A stretch of DNA of 41,301 nucleotides from Welwitschia mirabilis (GCA_051453625.1 JBOZIK010000001.1:39240766-39282066), one strand, 5' to 3'. Counted from the stretch's first letter, positions 23,480 to 35,040 are shown. Made by a program: numbers and translations. Notes: generated by a model not told the origin, from the letters alone.

Positions 23480-24052
23480 ATGATAAGGTGAGTGATAATG
23501 TTTTAAGTGGTGTCCATTAACTCTAACTAGTTAACTGTTTTTGGGGTTTTCAATGAGAATAAATTCATCTGGTAAAACCTTTTTAATTAAGGATGGTCCT
23601 ATTCACATAACTACTAGTTTACCTAGAAAAAGATGTAAGCATGAGTTATAAATTAAGACTAGTTCTTCCTCTTGAAATTTTTTTCTAAAAATATGTTGAT
23701 CATGCAACCTTTTCATCCTATTCATATTTATTCTCATGTTATCATATGCATTAATTCTAATTTCATCTAGTTCATTGAATTATATGATCTTATGTTTTTT
23801 TTCAACCTCTAAGTCTAAGCTCATACCCTTGATCTCTTAGTAAGCCCTATGTTCAAGTTCTATAGGTAAATGACATGCTTTACTATAAACTAATTGAAAA
23901 GGTGATATTTCTAAGGGTGTTTTATAGGTAGTATGATATGTCCATAAGACATTGTTAACTTTGAAAGAACAATATTTTTCATGTTGAGCTTACTATTTTT
24001 TAAAGGATTTTCTTAAGTTACCTATTTGTAACCTTAACTTAGTCACTTATTT
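23480..24052 (-). pseudogene. pol: Element D integrase core end and C-terminal domain
   Basis: On the minus strand this carries on from the PYHP block that ends the core at 25817/24053: a TNR...KKIL helix (about 24020) where the catalytic Glu helix is expected, then the post-core region, the LVLIYNS...LFLGKL block (about 23640), GPSLIKK (about 23595) and the IENPKN block (about 23550). This order is that of Athila-like integrases with a GPY/F-like module. Several stops at Gln and Trp positions. Confidence 0.75.
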
Positions 24053-25716
24053 ATGGGTGATAAGGTATCACAACTTTATTTGTAATCCCGTATTTAGCAA
24101 GAAGATTTCTAAATATTTTATTACAAAAGTGTGTTCCTCCATCACTAATTAAAACACATGGACAGCCAAAATGAGTTAAGACATTTCCTTTAAAGAATCT
24201 AACTACTATTTTAGTGTTGTTTGTATGACAAACACATGCTTCAATCCATTTAATTACATATTTGACACAAATAAGGATGTATTACTACCCATTTAATAAT
24301 GGATAAGACCCTTGAAAATCAATTCCCCATTCATTAAAGAATTTAATAGCAAAGATGAGGTTTAAAGGAATCATTTTTCTACATGAAAAACTTCCTAAAC
24401 TTTAATATTTATCATAGGATTTATAGTAAAGATAAAAGTCTTTGAAAATTAATGGCTAATAAAAATTGAATTTTAGGATTTTTGTTGCATCCTTATTAAT
24501 GAAGTAGTAACCCTTACAAGCCTTAAAATGATGATGCTAAAGTATGTCGTAAGCATCAGTTTAAGGGACATATTTGCAAATGACTTGGTCTAGACAATAT
24601 TTAAAAAGATATGGGCTATCCTAGAGGAAATATTTGACTTGGCTCAAGAATCTCTTTTTATCATTGATGATCTAGTAGGAAGTAATAGCTTTGAAAACTA
24701 AGTAATTGGTGATATCTGTAAACCAAGGTATTTCTTTGACTGAAAAGAGATGTTCATCTAGAAACGTGTCATCAAAAGGTAAAGATGTTTGTAGGTTATT
24801 TAAAGATTTTGTGAAAGGTGATTTACAACAACATTATCAAAGATTTCTAATTTTTAATCTCTAAATGGAATTCTTAAAGAGGAGAATCCATCTAATAAGA
24901 TGTAGTTTTCAATCCTTTTTAGCAAAAAGGTACTTAAGGACAAGTGATCAACGTAAATAACTATCTTAAATCCTAAAAGGTATTACCTAGCTAGAAGCTT
25001 CTTCTCTATGACATTTTAATTGAGTTGAGTGTCCTTTAAGGTTTTACTAATATAGTAAATCATAGCTAGCTTTTTCATGACTCTTTATCCTAAAATATCT
25101 CCTATTGTTAAGCCACTTGTGTTACAAATAAGTTTAAAAGGTAACTTTTAATTAAGCAATTGGATAACAGATGTGAAAGTTAGTTTTTCTTTGAGTTGCT
25201 CAAATTCATTTTAACACTCTAGATTCTAGTCAAAAGAGGTATTCTTACTTAAAAGATCATATAAAGGCTCAGAGATTTTATTAAAATCCTTAATGAATCA
25301 CCTATAAAATCTTGCATGTCCTAAGAATGATCTAATATCTTTTTATTTTTAGGAGGTTGGTAGGATATGTGATTAAGAATATCTTAGTCAGATCTACCTA
25401 AATTCCTTTCTTAGTGATGAGATGTTCTAAAAATATACCTTGAATTACTATAAAATGGCATTTTTCTCAATTGAGTACAAGGTGTTTTTTGATGCATCTT
25501 TTGAGGACATGCTTTAGGTCATTCAAACAATGACTACATAAGGTTTCATAAACTAAGAAGTCATTCATAAAATTTTGACATCTAAATTCAATAAGTTAGA
25601 GAAAATTCCGAACATGCAGCATTGGAAAGTCACAAGTGTATTGCATAAGCCAAAGGGCATCCATTTGTAAGCGAATATTCCATAAGGGTAAGTGAAGGTT
25701 GTTTTGTCTTAATCTT
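24053..25716 (-). pseudogene. pol: Element D RT C-terminus, RNase H and integrase N-terminus, version 2
   Basis: Second version of 25817-27502, contiguous with the pol end to the left. In minus-strand order: the DGY-like and FTYPYG blocks of the RT palm (about 25700), the polymerase site, the LVLN...EKYHF block (about 25450), the FYRWFI block, RNase H, then the zinc-binding and core parts of integrase up to PYHP at 24053. Multiple stops and small indels; version 1 carries an extra stretch near 26755-26785 absent here. Confidence 0.75.
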
Positions 25717-25816
25717 NNNNNNNNNNNNNNNNNNNNNNNNNNNNNNNNNNNNNNNNNNNNNNNNNNNNNNNNNNNNNNNNNNNNNNNNNNNNNNNNNNNN
25801 NNNNNNNNNNNNNNNN

Positions 25817-27502
25817 TATGGGTGATAAGGTATCGCAACTTTATTTGTAATCCCGTATTTAGCAAGAAGATTTCTGAATATTTTATTACAAAAGTGTGTT
25901 CCTCCATCACTAATTAAAACATGTGGACAGTTAAAATGAGTTAAGACATTTCCTTTAAAGAATCCAACTACTATTTTAGTGTTTTTTGTATGACACACAC
26001 ATGCTTCAATCCATTTAATTAAATATTTGACATAGATAAGGATGTATTGATGCCCATTTAATAATGGATAAAACCCTTGAAAATCAATTCCCCATTTATT
26101 GAAGGATTCCATAGCAAAGATGAGGTTTAAAGGCATCATTTTTTTACATGAAAAACTTCCTAAACTTTGATATTTATCATAGGATTTATAGTAAAGATAA
26201 AAGTCTTTAAAAGTTAATGGCCAATAAAAACTAGATTTTAGGATTTTTGTTGCATCCTTATTAACTAAGTAGTAACCCTCACAAGCCTTAAAATGATGAT
26301 GTTAAAGTATGTCGTAAACATTAGTTTGAGGGACATATTTGCAAATAACTTGATCTAGACAATATTTAAAAAGATATGGACTATCCTAGAAGAAATATTT
26401 GACTTGGCTCAAGAATCTCTTTTTATCAGTGATGGTCTAATGGGAAGGAATAGTTTTGAAAACTAAGTAACTGGTGATATCTGTAATCCAAGATCTTTCT
26501 TTGAGTAAAAAGAGATGTTCATCTAGAAACATGTCATCAAAAGTTAAAGATGTTTATAGGTTATTTAAAGATTTTGTAAAAGGTAATTTACAATAACATT
26601 ATCAAAGATTTCTAATTTTTAATCTCTAAATGGAATTATTAAAGAGGAGAATCCATCTAATAAGATTAGTTTTCAATCCTTTTTAGCAAAAAGGTACTTA
26701 AGGACCAAGTGATCAGTGTAAATAACTATCTTAAATCCTAAAAGGTATTACCTAAAATTTTTAAGAATAAAAACAATAGTCAGAATCTCTTCTCTATGAC
26801 ATTTTAATTGAGTTGAGTGTTCTTTAAGGTTTTACTAACATAGTAAATCATAGCTAGCTTTTTCATCACTCTTTATCCTAAAACATCTCCTACTGTTAAG
26901 CCACTTGTATTACACATAAGTTTAAAAGGTAATTTTTAATTAAGAAATTGGATAATAGGTGTGGAATTTAGTTTTTCTTCAAGTTTTTCAAATTCATTTT
27001 AACACTCTAGAGTCTAGTCAAAAGGGGTATCCTTGCTTAAAAGATCATACAAAGGCTTACAGATTTTATTGAAATCCTTAATGAACCACCTATAAAATCT
27101 TGCATGTCCTAAGAATGATCTAATATCTTTTTATTTTTATGATGTTGGTAGGTATGTGATTAAGAATATCTTAGTCAGATCTACCTAAATTCCTTTCTTA
27201 GTGATGAGATGTTCTAAAACTATACCTTGAATTACTATAAAATGGTATTTTTCTCAATTGAGTACAAGGTGTTTTTTGATGCATCTTTTGAGGACATGCT
27301 TTAGGTCATTCAAATAATGATTACATAAGGTTTCATGAACTGAGAAATCATTCATAAAATTTTGACATCTAAATTTAATAAGTTAGAGAAAATTCCAAAC
27401 ATGCAACATTGGAAAGTCACAGGTGTATTGCATAAGCCAAAGGGCATCCATTTGTAAGCTAACATTCCATAAGGGTAAGTGAAGGTTGTTTTGTCTTAAT
27501 CT
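25817..27502 (-). pseudogene. pol: Element D RT C-terminus, RNase H and integrase core, version 1
   Basis: Clearest copy of the minus-strand pol. The RT active site reads F-M-N-D-F-S (about 27330-27350), where Athila-type enzymes have F-M-D-D-F-S: the first catalytic Asp is Asn. The RNase H entry reads MCNTSG where MCDAS is expected, again Asp to Asn. The integrase core is open for about 107 codons (26139-25817): WGIDFQGF has the first Asp, HVLISDGGTHFCN the second, then KYGITNKVAIPYHP at the contig end. Start is arbitrary because the frame is internal. Confidence 0.85.
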
Positions 27503-28600
27503 TTAAGAGAAATTTCAATCTAATTGTAACCTAAGTATCTATCCAAGAAATAGTAAAAAAGCTACCTCGCGAGTTATTCTAAAATTTGATCTAGGAAAGA
27601 AAGAGGCTAATGATCTTTTTTAGACATAGTATTTAATTTTGTATAATAAATATACATCCTTCATTTTATAGTGGATTTGGAAAAAATAAGCTCATTATAC
27701 TTGTTAAGAACAATGGTAATTCTCAATTTCTTGGCTATGATATGAATTGGAGTTACCCACTTACTATCTGAAATAGTATATATAATCCCATTATTGAGAA
27801 GTTTAATTGGTTTATCCTATGTTGTGCTTTAATGGATGGTTTGGCATTTTCCTCTAAATAGATATAGTTTATGAAAATACTAGGATCAATTCCTGAAATG
27901 TTAAAGAGAATACATCCTATTACCTATTTATTTTTTCTTAAAAGTCCAAGAAATTGATCTTCTACAAATGGGGTAAAGGAAGAGCTTATGATTATCGGAA
28001 AGGTGGAACTATTCCCTAAGAAAGCATATTTTAGATCATCAGGGAATGGTTTCAGTTCTAAGACAATTTCATTTTGGGCTATAGGGCATTTTCCTTAAGA
28101 GTATTCTATTTTATTATTTTTGAAATAGTAAGAAGTGGACTCCTAATCCTCAACAAGGCTTTCTATCATATCTATGTACTCTATCCCTTCATGATTTGAT
28201 GGTAACTTTATAGCATTAAATATGTTTAGCTCTATGATCATGTTATCAAATTAGAGTTATTAATTCATTCCTATAATTGATCAAGGCATTAGAGGTTGCT
28301 AAGAATGGTCTTCCTAATATAATAGATACTATTCGGTTTGATGAATTTTCCATATCCAAAACCAGAAAATCTACTAGAAAGTAGAAACTATCCACTCTAA
28401 CTATGATGTACTAAATGACTCCTAATGGTATTTTAATAGAGTTATCTACTAATTGGAGTGGGAGTGTCATGTTTTTAATTCCTTTTAAGCCTGATGCCTT
28501 ATAGGTTTTATAAGGAAGTAAGTTTATACAATGTTGGAATGCCAATTTTAGGAATTTATAGTGTATTTTGAGTACTTTTGTAGGACATTCACATAGGTTT
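27503..28600 (-). pseudogene. pol: Element D aspartic protease and N-terminal reverse transcriptase
   Basis: Minus strand. Protease region 28598-28270: INLLPYKTYKASGLK follows a position where D-[ST]-G should be but is not recognisable; then LQLVDNSIK, VDSFYFLVDFLVLDM and ILGRPFLAT, the flap and C-terminal signature of plant gypsy proteases. Next the linker (ELKPFPDDLKYAFLG, about 28040), the EENAKPS block (about 27850), then RT fingers with GIIY and SDSKWV-type blocks in shifting frames. Gag is missing: the element stops just upstream of protease, where the LTR of element E begins. Confidence 0.8.
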
Positions 28601-28689
28601 TGATGCAATACTAATGACTATGGAGATCTAATAGATAATTAGTAAAACATGTGATCCTTAGCATTTTTGACAATTTCTCAGGCCTATTC
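28601..28689. other. Junction between broken element D and the LTR of element E
   Basis: The protease-side reading of element D fades here and the E LTR starts near 28690. An insertion of E into D would put a 5-bp target duplication here and at the far side of E, outside the window. The exact breakpoint cannot be set from this side alone. Confidence 0.4.
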
Positions 28690-28775
28690 TGACACTATAT
28701 ATTTGGAAGAAAGACTTCATGACGTAAAAGTTTGATTTACCTTTTAGATTGAAAAAAAGGAAGACCTTCATCCCC

Positions 28776-29030
28776 TATGTCATTTCCATGATAGGCAGGA
28801 CGATGACACTGCTAACATGGATAGAAGTTGTGGGACTGATGGTAATACATGAAGCACATGGAGACATGTGATACATGGTGTCATTTCTTATGTCATTTCC
28901 ATAACATGCAGGATGATGATAATACTAAAATGGATAGAAGCTACAGGGTTAACAACAGGGCATGGAGACATATGGCACATGGTGAAGTCCCCTATGTCAT
29001 CCTAATAATAAGTAGAATGATAACTATTTT
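28776..29030 (+). repeat. Imperfect 113/104-bp tandem repeats in U3, with palindromes
   Basis: Units start with TATGTCAT at 28776, 28889 and 28993 (113, 104 and a partial third). The first two share ATGGATAGAAG and GCA[CT]GGAGACAT blocks. Each unit opens with a palindrome of the CAT-ttcc-ATG type; the first is closed by CCTAT/ATAGG arms. They end about 110 bp upstream of the TATA box. Confidence 0.75.
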
Positions 29031-29141
29031 TACATGTTTAAAAGAAATATCTTTGTAAATGTAGGCAAGCAACCCATGTGAATTATTAGGGTTTTGTTTT
29101 CCACCTTTAGGGGTTTTCTTCTAGAACCTAAAATGTAAAAC

Positions 29142-29149
29142 TATAAATA
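29142..29149 (+). promoter_or_regulatory. LTR TATA box of element E
   Basis: TATAAATA followed by CCCTTTTTCTCC, a typical pyrimidine-rich initiation region, placed after the U3 repeats. Confidence 0.65.
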
Positions 29150-29893
29150 CCCTTTTTCTCCTTTATTTCTACCTCCATATTTTATACCTGATACTTGTGA
29201 TGGAGGATTGAAGAACAAGAGGTCCATTCAGAGCTTCAAAAATGAGTTTCTTTGGTGTTAGGTTAAATCTCTTCCATTGAGATACTATTATTCTATTTAT
29301 AAGAGGATGTAATATTCTTAAATACTTTTTTGAAATAATACAATTATTATTTCATTTCCATTTTGTATGTCCCTTATGGTTTACATTGATCATAGCTTAT
29401 TATAACAACTCTATCATTTATCTAGATTATGAGGGCAACCTTTGTTAACATTGATCTTAATTAGTAGTAGATTTTCATTTCTTTTCCATTTCATTTTCAT
29501 ATGCATTCCTTATTCTAATTAGTAGATCTCATAGTTATGTTGATTAAGAGCTAGTTAAATGTGCTTCTTGATTGATATAAGTTATAAAGAAGGTAGTCCT
29601 TGTGATAGAAGGACTAAGGTCTATGTAGAATCCATTTCCATTTCCATTGACTACATTTTATATCCACTCATTTGCATTGCATTTACTTTTTTATTTCCTT
29701 TCAGTTTTTATAAGACAAAAAACTAAAAATACCTTTGGAAGTCAGTTCTCTAAATCTGAGCCTAGTCCCTTCATTGGGATTATAACATTCGAGTGAACTC
29801 TTGTCTGTACTTGAGTGTGTTTTCTATAAGTTATTTGATTCATAGGTTTACCTAAAGGACTTTAGGATTATATAAATTCACACCATAACATTT

Positions 29894-29911
29894 TGGTGCC
29901 ATTACCATGGA
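29894..29911 (+). other. Decayed primer-binding site, tRNA-Asp type
   Basis: TGGTGCCATTACCATGGA, three bases after the LTR. Plant Athila elements use a site complementary to the 3' end of tRNA-Asp. Thirteen of 18 positions agree with that site; four of five differences are C-to-T or G-to-A. Identification of the tRNA is from known family usage, not from a search. Confidence 0.7.
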
Positions 29912-30382
29912 AGACAGCAAGGAGCTAGGAGAATTGTCATTAATCATATGAGTACCATTTAGGTTATTTATCTAAGTTAATGCTATATTTCTGGTTTAGT
30001 TTAAAGTATATTTATTTCTACATAATTCTATATTCCACAATTTTAAGATCTCGAAATTAGTTTCTATTTTTTAAAATTTTCCTTTGTTTTTCTTCATAAT
30101 AAACTATCGTTATGTCTGTCATTCCCACGATAAGAAGGACGATAGTCCTATAAATTTTCTGCATTTTGATATTTTCTTTTCTGTAAATTAAATAAACTAT
30201 CATTCTTCCTATTATCCCCACGACAATCTGGATGATAGTCTAGTTTTCTTTTGTCAAAATTTTATACTTTCAGATTTTTGTTACTGTGGTCATTATCCTT
30301 CTTATCATCCCCATGATAAGGTGAATGATGGTTTACTATTTTTTATTTTGGCTTTTTATTAGTTGATTGAGCATGCAGGGAT
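29912..30382 (+). other. Untranslated leader of element E with hairpin repeats, version 1
   Basis: Non-coding stretch between primer site and gag start. Its second half holds three repeats of about 92 bp, each with a palindrome (annotated separately). A second version of 30019-30382 is at 31779-32141. Confidence 0.7.
30103..30320 (+). repeat. Three palindromic units in the leader
   Basis: Unit 1: ACTATCGT (30103-30110) pairs perfectly with ACGATAGT (30139-30146). Unit 2: ACTATCAT (30196-30203) pairs perfectly with ATGATAGT (30232-30239). Unit 3: CTTATCAT (30301-30308) pairs perfectly with ATGATAAG (30313-30320) around a CCCC loop. Units 1 and 2 have the same 44-bp span and all share an interior TCAT[TC]CCCA[CT]GA-like core. 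As RNA each could fold into a hairpin in the packaging/leader region. Confidence 0.85.
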
Positions 30383-31678
30383 ATGGTGAATTCTCGTAAA
30401 GAGATAAAATATCAAAAAGAATGAAACCTAATTAAAGAAAATATTAAAGAAGGATTATTCGACTTCGAGTTAAATCTAGATACACACATCCTAAGTATGT
30501 AAATTTCTAGAATTAAAGAAGACGATTTTTCTGCTTTTACTATTTTAAAATCAGATATTACAAAAGAAAATTGTAGTATAGAAGTATATCATACTATTTC
30601 TTTGAATATGTTAAACGTATCTAAATCATCATACAAACAAAAGTAAGTTGCTTCATCTAATATTCCAATCATAATAGAAACTTCTTCCTCGAATGTGAAT
30701 GTTACTCTTAGGAATTTAATTGCAAATAGAAAATTTGAAATTTAAAATCTTTTTGATTTACCTCTTAGAAATGATGTAGAATTAAGAAATTTAAGTTCTT
30801 ATCTAACCTTTTTGGGGGAACTAGAAGAAGATCTTTTTCAACATTTAGTTGATATTGAACAACTTATGCTTACCTTGGGAAATGGGAAGAAATGTATTAG
30901 TGACCATACTTATATGATTATTTTTCCAATCACACTTAGAGGAAGAGCAAAATTTTGGCTCAAAACTATCTCACATAAAAGTCTTAAATATTGGAGTCAA
31001 GTGCAGAAAGTATTTATTAAAAGATTTTTGAGTGAGAGTTCCATGAGGAAGAGAAGAAAATAAGTAACTAACTTTCAATAACAAACTCATGAGGATTATG
31101 CAACAGCCTATGAATGTTTTATAATCACTAGCCATTCCAACCCTATTGATGAATTTTGTAAAGAAGAGCTAGTAGATTATTTTTATAGTGGATTAAATGC
31201 TTTAACAAAAAAACTTATAGATTTTTCTTGTGGAGGAAACTTGTTGAATTTAGACCTAGATAATGCATAAAGTGTACTAGAAAATTTGGTAGGAATAAGT
31301 TAAACTTATCCTAAATCCACTAAAGAAAATCATATTATAGGATAAATTCTAAAGGATTTAAAAGAAGTGAGGCATGAAAAAGAAGAAGAAAAGGAGGAAT
31401 CAACAAATCTAAAAAACATTTCACTACTAGTTTGGAGAAGTATACCTAAATAATAGTTGATGAAAAAGTAGTAAAGAATAAAATCTCAACTTAAAATTGT
31501 GAACTTTGTGAAGATGACTCTTATCCAACAAAATAATTCCCTTTATTACCAACTTGTAAGGAAAAGATGTTTGAGAAAGTTTATGCCTTCAACCAAAGAT
31601 CACCCAACTTTAAAAATAAACCACAATTCCAACAAAGATTAGGTGGACAATCTTAATGCAAACCATTTGAAAATAGAT
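30383..31678 (+). pseudogene. gag: Element E gag, version 1
   Basis: Start chosen at the ATG of 30383: MVNSRK is a typical gypsy gag opening and the frame follows for over 60 codons with only three stops. The capsid-type domain (about 30800-31200) shows FQHLVDIEQL, FPITLRGRAKFWL, IKRFLSESSMRKRRK, a QTHEDY block after a stop, and DYFYSGLN. A Glu/Lys-rich linker follows. The zinc knuckle at 31498 onward is broken: C-x2-C-x4-Y in place of His, and the last Cys is lost beside a TAA. Ends at a gap in the Phe/Gln/Asn-rich tail. Confidence 0.85.
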
Positions 31679-31778
31679 NNNNNNNNNNNNNNNNNNNNNN
31701 NNNNNNNNNNNNNNNNNNNNNNNNNNNNNNNNNNNNNNNNNNNNNNNNNNNNNNNNNNNNNNNNNNNNNNNNNNNNNN

Positions 31779-32141
31779 ACATAATTCTATTTTCCACAAT
31801 TTTAAGATCTTGAAGTTAGTTTCTATTTTTTACAATTTTTTTTTTTCCTTCATAATAAACTGTCGTTGTATTTGTCATCCCCACAACAAGAAGGATGATA
31901 GTCCTATAAATTTTTTGCATTTTGATATTTTTTTTTTCTGCAAATTGAATAAACTGTCATTCTTCCTATTATCCCCACGATAATCTAAATGATAGTCTAG
32001 TTTCATTCTATCAAAATTTTTGTAGTTTTGGATTTTTGTTATTGTGGTCATCATCCTTCTTATCATCCCTATGACAAGGTGGATGATGGGTCTACTATTT
32101 TTTCTTTTGGCTTTTTATTAGTTGATTGAGCATGTAGGGAC
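31779..32141 (+). other. Untranslated leader of element E, version 2
   Basis: Second version of 30019-30382. The three palindromic units recur at about 31858-31905, 31961-31998 and 32044-32092. In unit 3 the outer arms CATCATCC (32049-32056) and GGATGATG (32081-32088) are a perfect pair, which the first version has lost. In unit 1 the outer arms have diverged. Confidence 0.75.
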
Positions 32142-33576
32142 ATGGTGAATTCTCGTAAAAGACAAAATATCAAAGAGAGCAAAACCTGATTGAAGAAAAC
32201 ATCAGAGAAGTATTATTCGACTTTGAGTTAAATCCAGGTACACACACCCTAGGTACATAAATTTTTAGAATTAAAGAAGAAGATTTTTCTGCTTTTATTA
32301 TTTCAGAATCAGATATTGTAAAAGAAAATTATAGTGTAGAAGTATATCATACTGTTTCTTTGAATATGTTAAATGCATCTAAATCATCGCAAAAACAAAA
32401 GCAAGTTACTTCATCTAATACTCCAATCATAATAGAAACTTCTTCCTCAAATGCGAATGTTACTCTTCGAAATTTAATTACAAATAAAAAATGTGAAATT
32501 CAAAATATTTTTGATTTATGTCCTAGAAACGATGTAGAATTAAAAAATTTAGGTTCTTATTTAACTTTTTCAGGGGAACCAAAGGAAGATCCTTTTCAAC
32601 ATTTAGCTGATATTGAATAACTTATGCTTACCTTGAGAAATGGGAATAAATGTATTAGTGACCTTACTTATATGATTATTTTTCCAATCACACTTAGAGA
32701 AAGAGAAAAAGTTTAGCTCAAAACTATTTCACATAAAAGTCTTAAATATTGGAATTAAGTGCAGGAAGTATTTATTAAAAGATTTTTGAGTGAGAGCTCC
32801 ATGAGGAGGAGAAGAAAATAAGTAACCAACTTTTAATAACAAACTCATGAGGATTATGCAATAGCCTATGAACATTTTATAATCACTAGTCATTCCAACC
32901 TTATTAATGAATTTTGTAAAGAAGAGCCAGTAGATTATTTTTATAATGGATTGAATGCAAATTGGTATATTTTTCTTTAGAGAAAAATTATTGAATTTAA
33001 ACCAAGATGATGCGTGAAGTGTGCTAAAAAATTTGGTAGAAACAAGTCAAACTTGACCTAAACCCATTAAATAAAATCACACTACAGGATAACTTCTAAA
33101 GGATTTAAAAGAAGTAAAACATGATAAGGAAGAAGAAAGGAAGAACTCAACCAACCTAATGAAAGATTTTACTATTATTTTAGAGAAATATACACAAATG
33201 ATAGTTGATGTAAAGGTAGTAAATAATGAAATTTCAACTTCAAATTGTGAAATTTGTGAAAATAACTCTCATCCAATAAAAGAATGCCCTTTGTTACTAA
33301 CTTGTAAGGAAAAAATGTTTGAGGAAGTGTGTGCTTTCAACCAAAGAGCACCTAACTTTAAACCCCAGCCATAATTCCAACAAAGATTAGGTGGACAATC
33401 TCAATGAAAACCATTTGAAAATAGATTCAAGAATTCCAACTTTCAACCTAATTTTTAACAAAATCAGAATAATACACTTAAAGAATTCATAGAGGAGATG
33501 AGAAAAGTGTAGGTAAAAACTAATAGTAACATTGAAAACTTGATAAATATACTTTAACAAACGATGCTTGCCAAAT
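32142..33576 (+). pseudogene. gag: Element E gag, version 2
   Basis: Same architecture as version 1. An early indel shifts the frame within the first ten codons; the longest clean part is 32360-32620 (capsid N-terminal half, FSGEPKEDPFQHLADIE). The middle has several stops. The zinc knuckle is intact at 33246-33287: C-x2-C-x4-H-x4-C, read as CEICENNSHPIKEC, the one site where a nucleic-acid-binding motif survives fully here. A Gln/Asn/Phe-rich tail runs to the gap. Confidence 0.85.
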
Positions 33577-33676
33577 NNNNNNNNNNNNNNNNNNNNNNNN
33601 NNNNNNNNNNNNNNNNNNNNNNNNNNNNNNNNNNNNNNNNNNNNNNNNNNNNNNNNNNNNNNNNNNNNNNNNNNNN

Positions 33677-34355
33677 AGTCTAAACTCACTAAAGAAAATC
33701 ATACTATAGGATAAATTCTAAAGGATTTAAAAGAAGTAAAACATAGAAAGGAAGAAGAAAGGGAGGATTCAACCAATCTAATGAAAGATTTTACTACTAC
33801 TTTATAGAAGTATACAGAAATAATAGTTAATGCAAAGGTAGTAAAGAATGAAATTTCAACTTGAGATTGTAAAATTTGTGAAGATAACTCTCATCTAATA
33901 AAAGAATGCCCTTTTTTACCAACTTGTAAGGAAAAGATATTTAAGGAACTGTGTGCTTTCAATCAAAGAGCACCTACCTTTAAAAACCAGCCACAATTCC
34001 AACAAATATTAGGTAAGCAACCTTGATGAAAACCATTTTAAAATAGATTTAAGAATTCCAATTTTCATACTAATTTTTAACAAAATTAAAATGATCCACG
34101 TAGAGAATCCATAGAGGAGATGGGAAAAGTGTAGGAGAAAACTAATAGAAACATTGAAAACTTGATAAATATGCTTCAATAAACAATGCTTGCTAATCAA
34201 AGACCACAAGGATCTCTTACATCTCAACCAATACCCAACTCAAGTGAAGTTAAAAGAGATTTAAAAAAAGTAATAAGAAGTGAAAATGATATAACACCTC
34301 TTACTATGAGGTTTCAAATTATAAATAAAATAATGAAATAAAAGAGGAAGATGAT
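33677..34355 (+). pseudogene. gag: Element E gag C-terminal part, version 3
   Basis: A third version of the gag tail, corresponding to about 31302-31678 and 33050-33576. Zinc knuckle intact at 33868-33909, read CKICEDNSHLIKEC. It differs from both other versions at many sites, so two haplotypes are not enough to explain it. Continues without a gap into the protease linker. Confidence 0.75.
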
Positions 34356-34940
34356 GTGGAAGTTTTAGATTCTTATAATCTCCCATCTACATCACCTACT
34401 AAGGCCTTCACTAAAAATAATTCAAAGAAAAATAAAAGAAAGAAACCATCCACCCCTTGGCTTGATAAATTAAACATAAATCCTACCTTTGATGAACATC
34501 TGAAATCTTTGATGGAGGAAGTCAACATCAACCTACCCTTTTGGAAACTCTTGTAAAAAAATCCAAGATATTCTAAGTTATGAAAAGTTTTATTAAGAAG
34601 AAAGAAAAAACATATCATTCCTAGCAAAGTTTTTCTTGCCCAATCTCTTTTCAACTCAGTCATCCAATAATGTCCTAAATTCAAAGACCCTAGGGCTACA
34701 ACTATAAGTGTTCCTTTAAAAGGAAACAAAGAAATTCAAAAATCTTTAATTAAAATAGGAGAAAGTTTAAACATCATGCCTCTTCACATATGTAAGAGAC
34801 TTGGGTTAGAAAGTAGAGTTAAACCTACACCTATCATTTTGGAATTAGCTAATACCTTAATCAAGAAATCATTAGAAATTATTAAAGACCTAGTTATCCA
34901 AATTAAAAAAGCTTTTTATCCCATTAATGTTATCATAATT
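34356..34940 (+). pseudogene. pol: Element E gag-protease linker and protease, version 3
   Basis: Frame opens with a Lys-rich segment (to about 34450), then the INLPFWKLL block and KFKDP block typical of the region before Athila proteases. Protease: the active site D-x-G is read K-I-G at 34752-34760, so Asp is lost while Gly stays; then NIMPLHICKRLGLE and a substrate-flap strand. Ends at a gap before the second half of the fold. The open antisense frame over this region is a shadow. Confidence 0.75.
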
Positions 34941-35040
34941 NNNNNNNNNNNNNNNNNNNNNNNNNNNNNNNNNNNNNNNNNNNNNNNNNNNNNNNNNNNN
35001 NNNNNNNNNNNNNNNNNNNNNNNNNNNNNNNNNNNNNNNN

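Larger units (their letters stand above)
28690..29890 (+). repeat. 5' LTR of Athila-like element E
   Basis: Right end is well fixed: ...ACCATAACA, three bases before a primer-binding site. The left end (TG at 28690) is proposed from alignment with the LTR at 2339 and is less sure. It has U3 tandem repeats, TATA box at 29142-29149, and shared blocks with the LTR at 2339. About 1.2 kb. Confidence 0.65.

Noticed and set aside
24053-27502. True tandem duplication of RT-integrase in element D
   Set aside because: The two copies are separated by a default 100-N gap placed exactly at the copy boundary, and each extends one flank only, which is the signature of overlapping contigs.
30103-30320. CRISPR array or tRNA cluster suggested by regular hairpin spacing
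   Set aside because: Only three diverged units, no identical repeats with unique spacers, plant retrotransposon context, and no cloverleaf.
34373-34729. 118-codon minus-strand open frame
   Set aside because: It is antisense to the gag-protease linker of element E, which reads as a known region on the plus strand.
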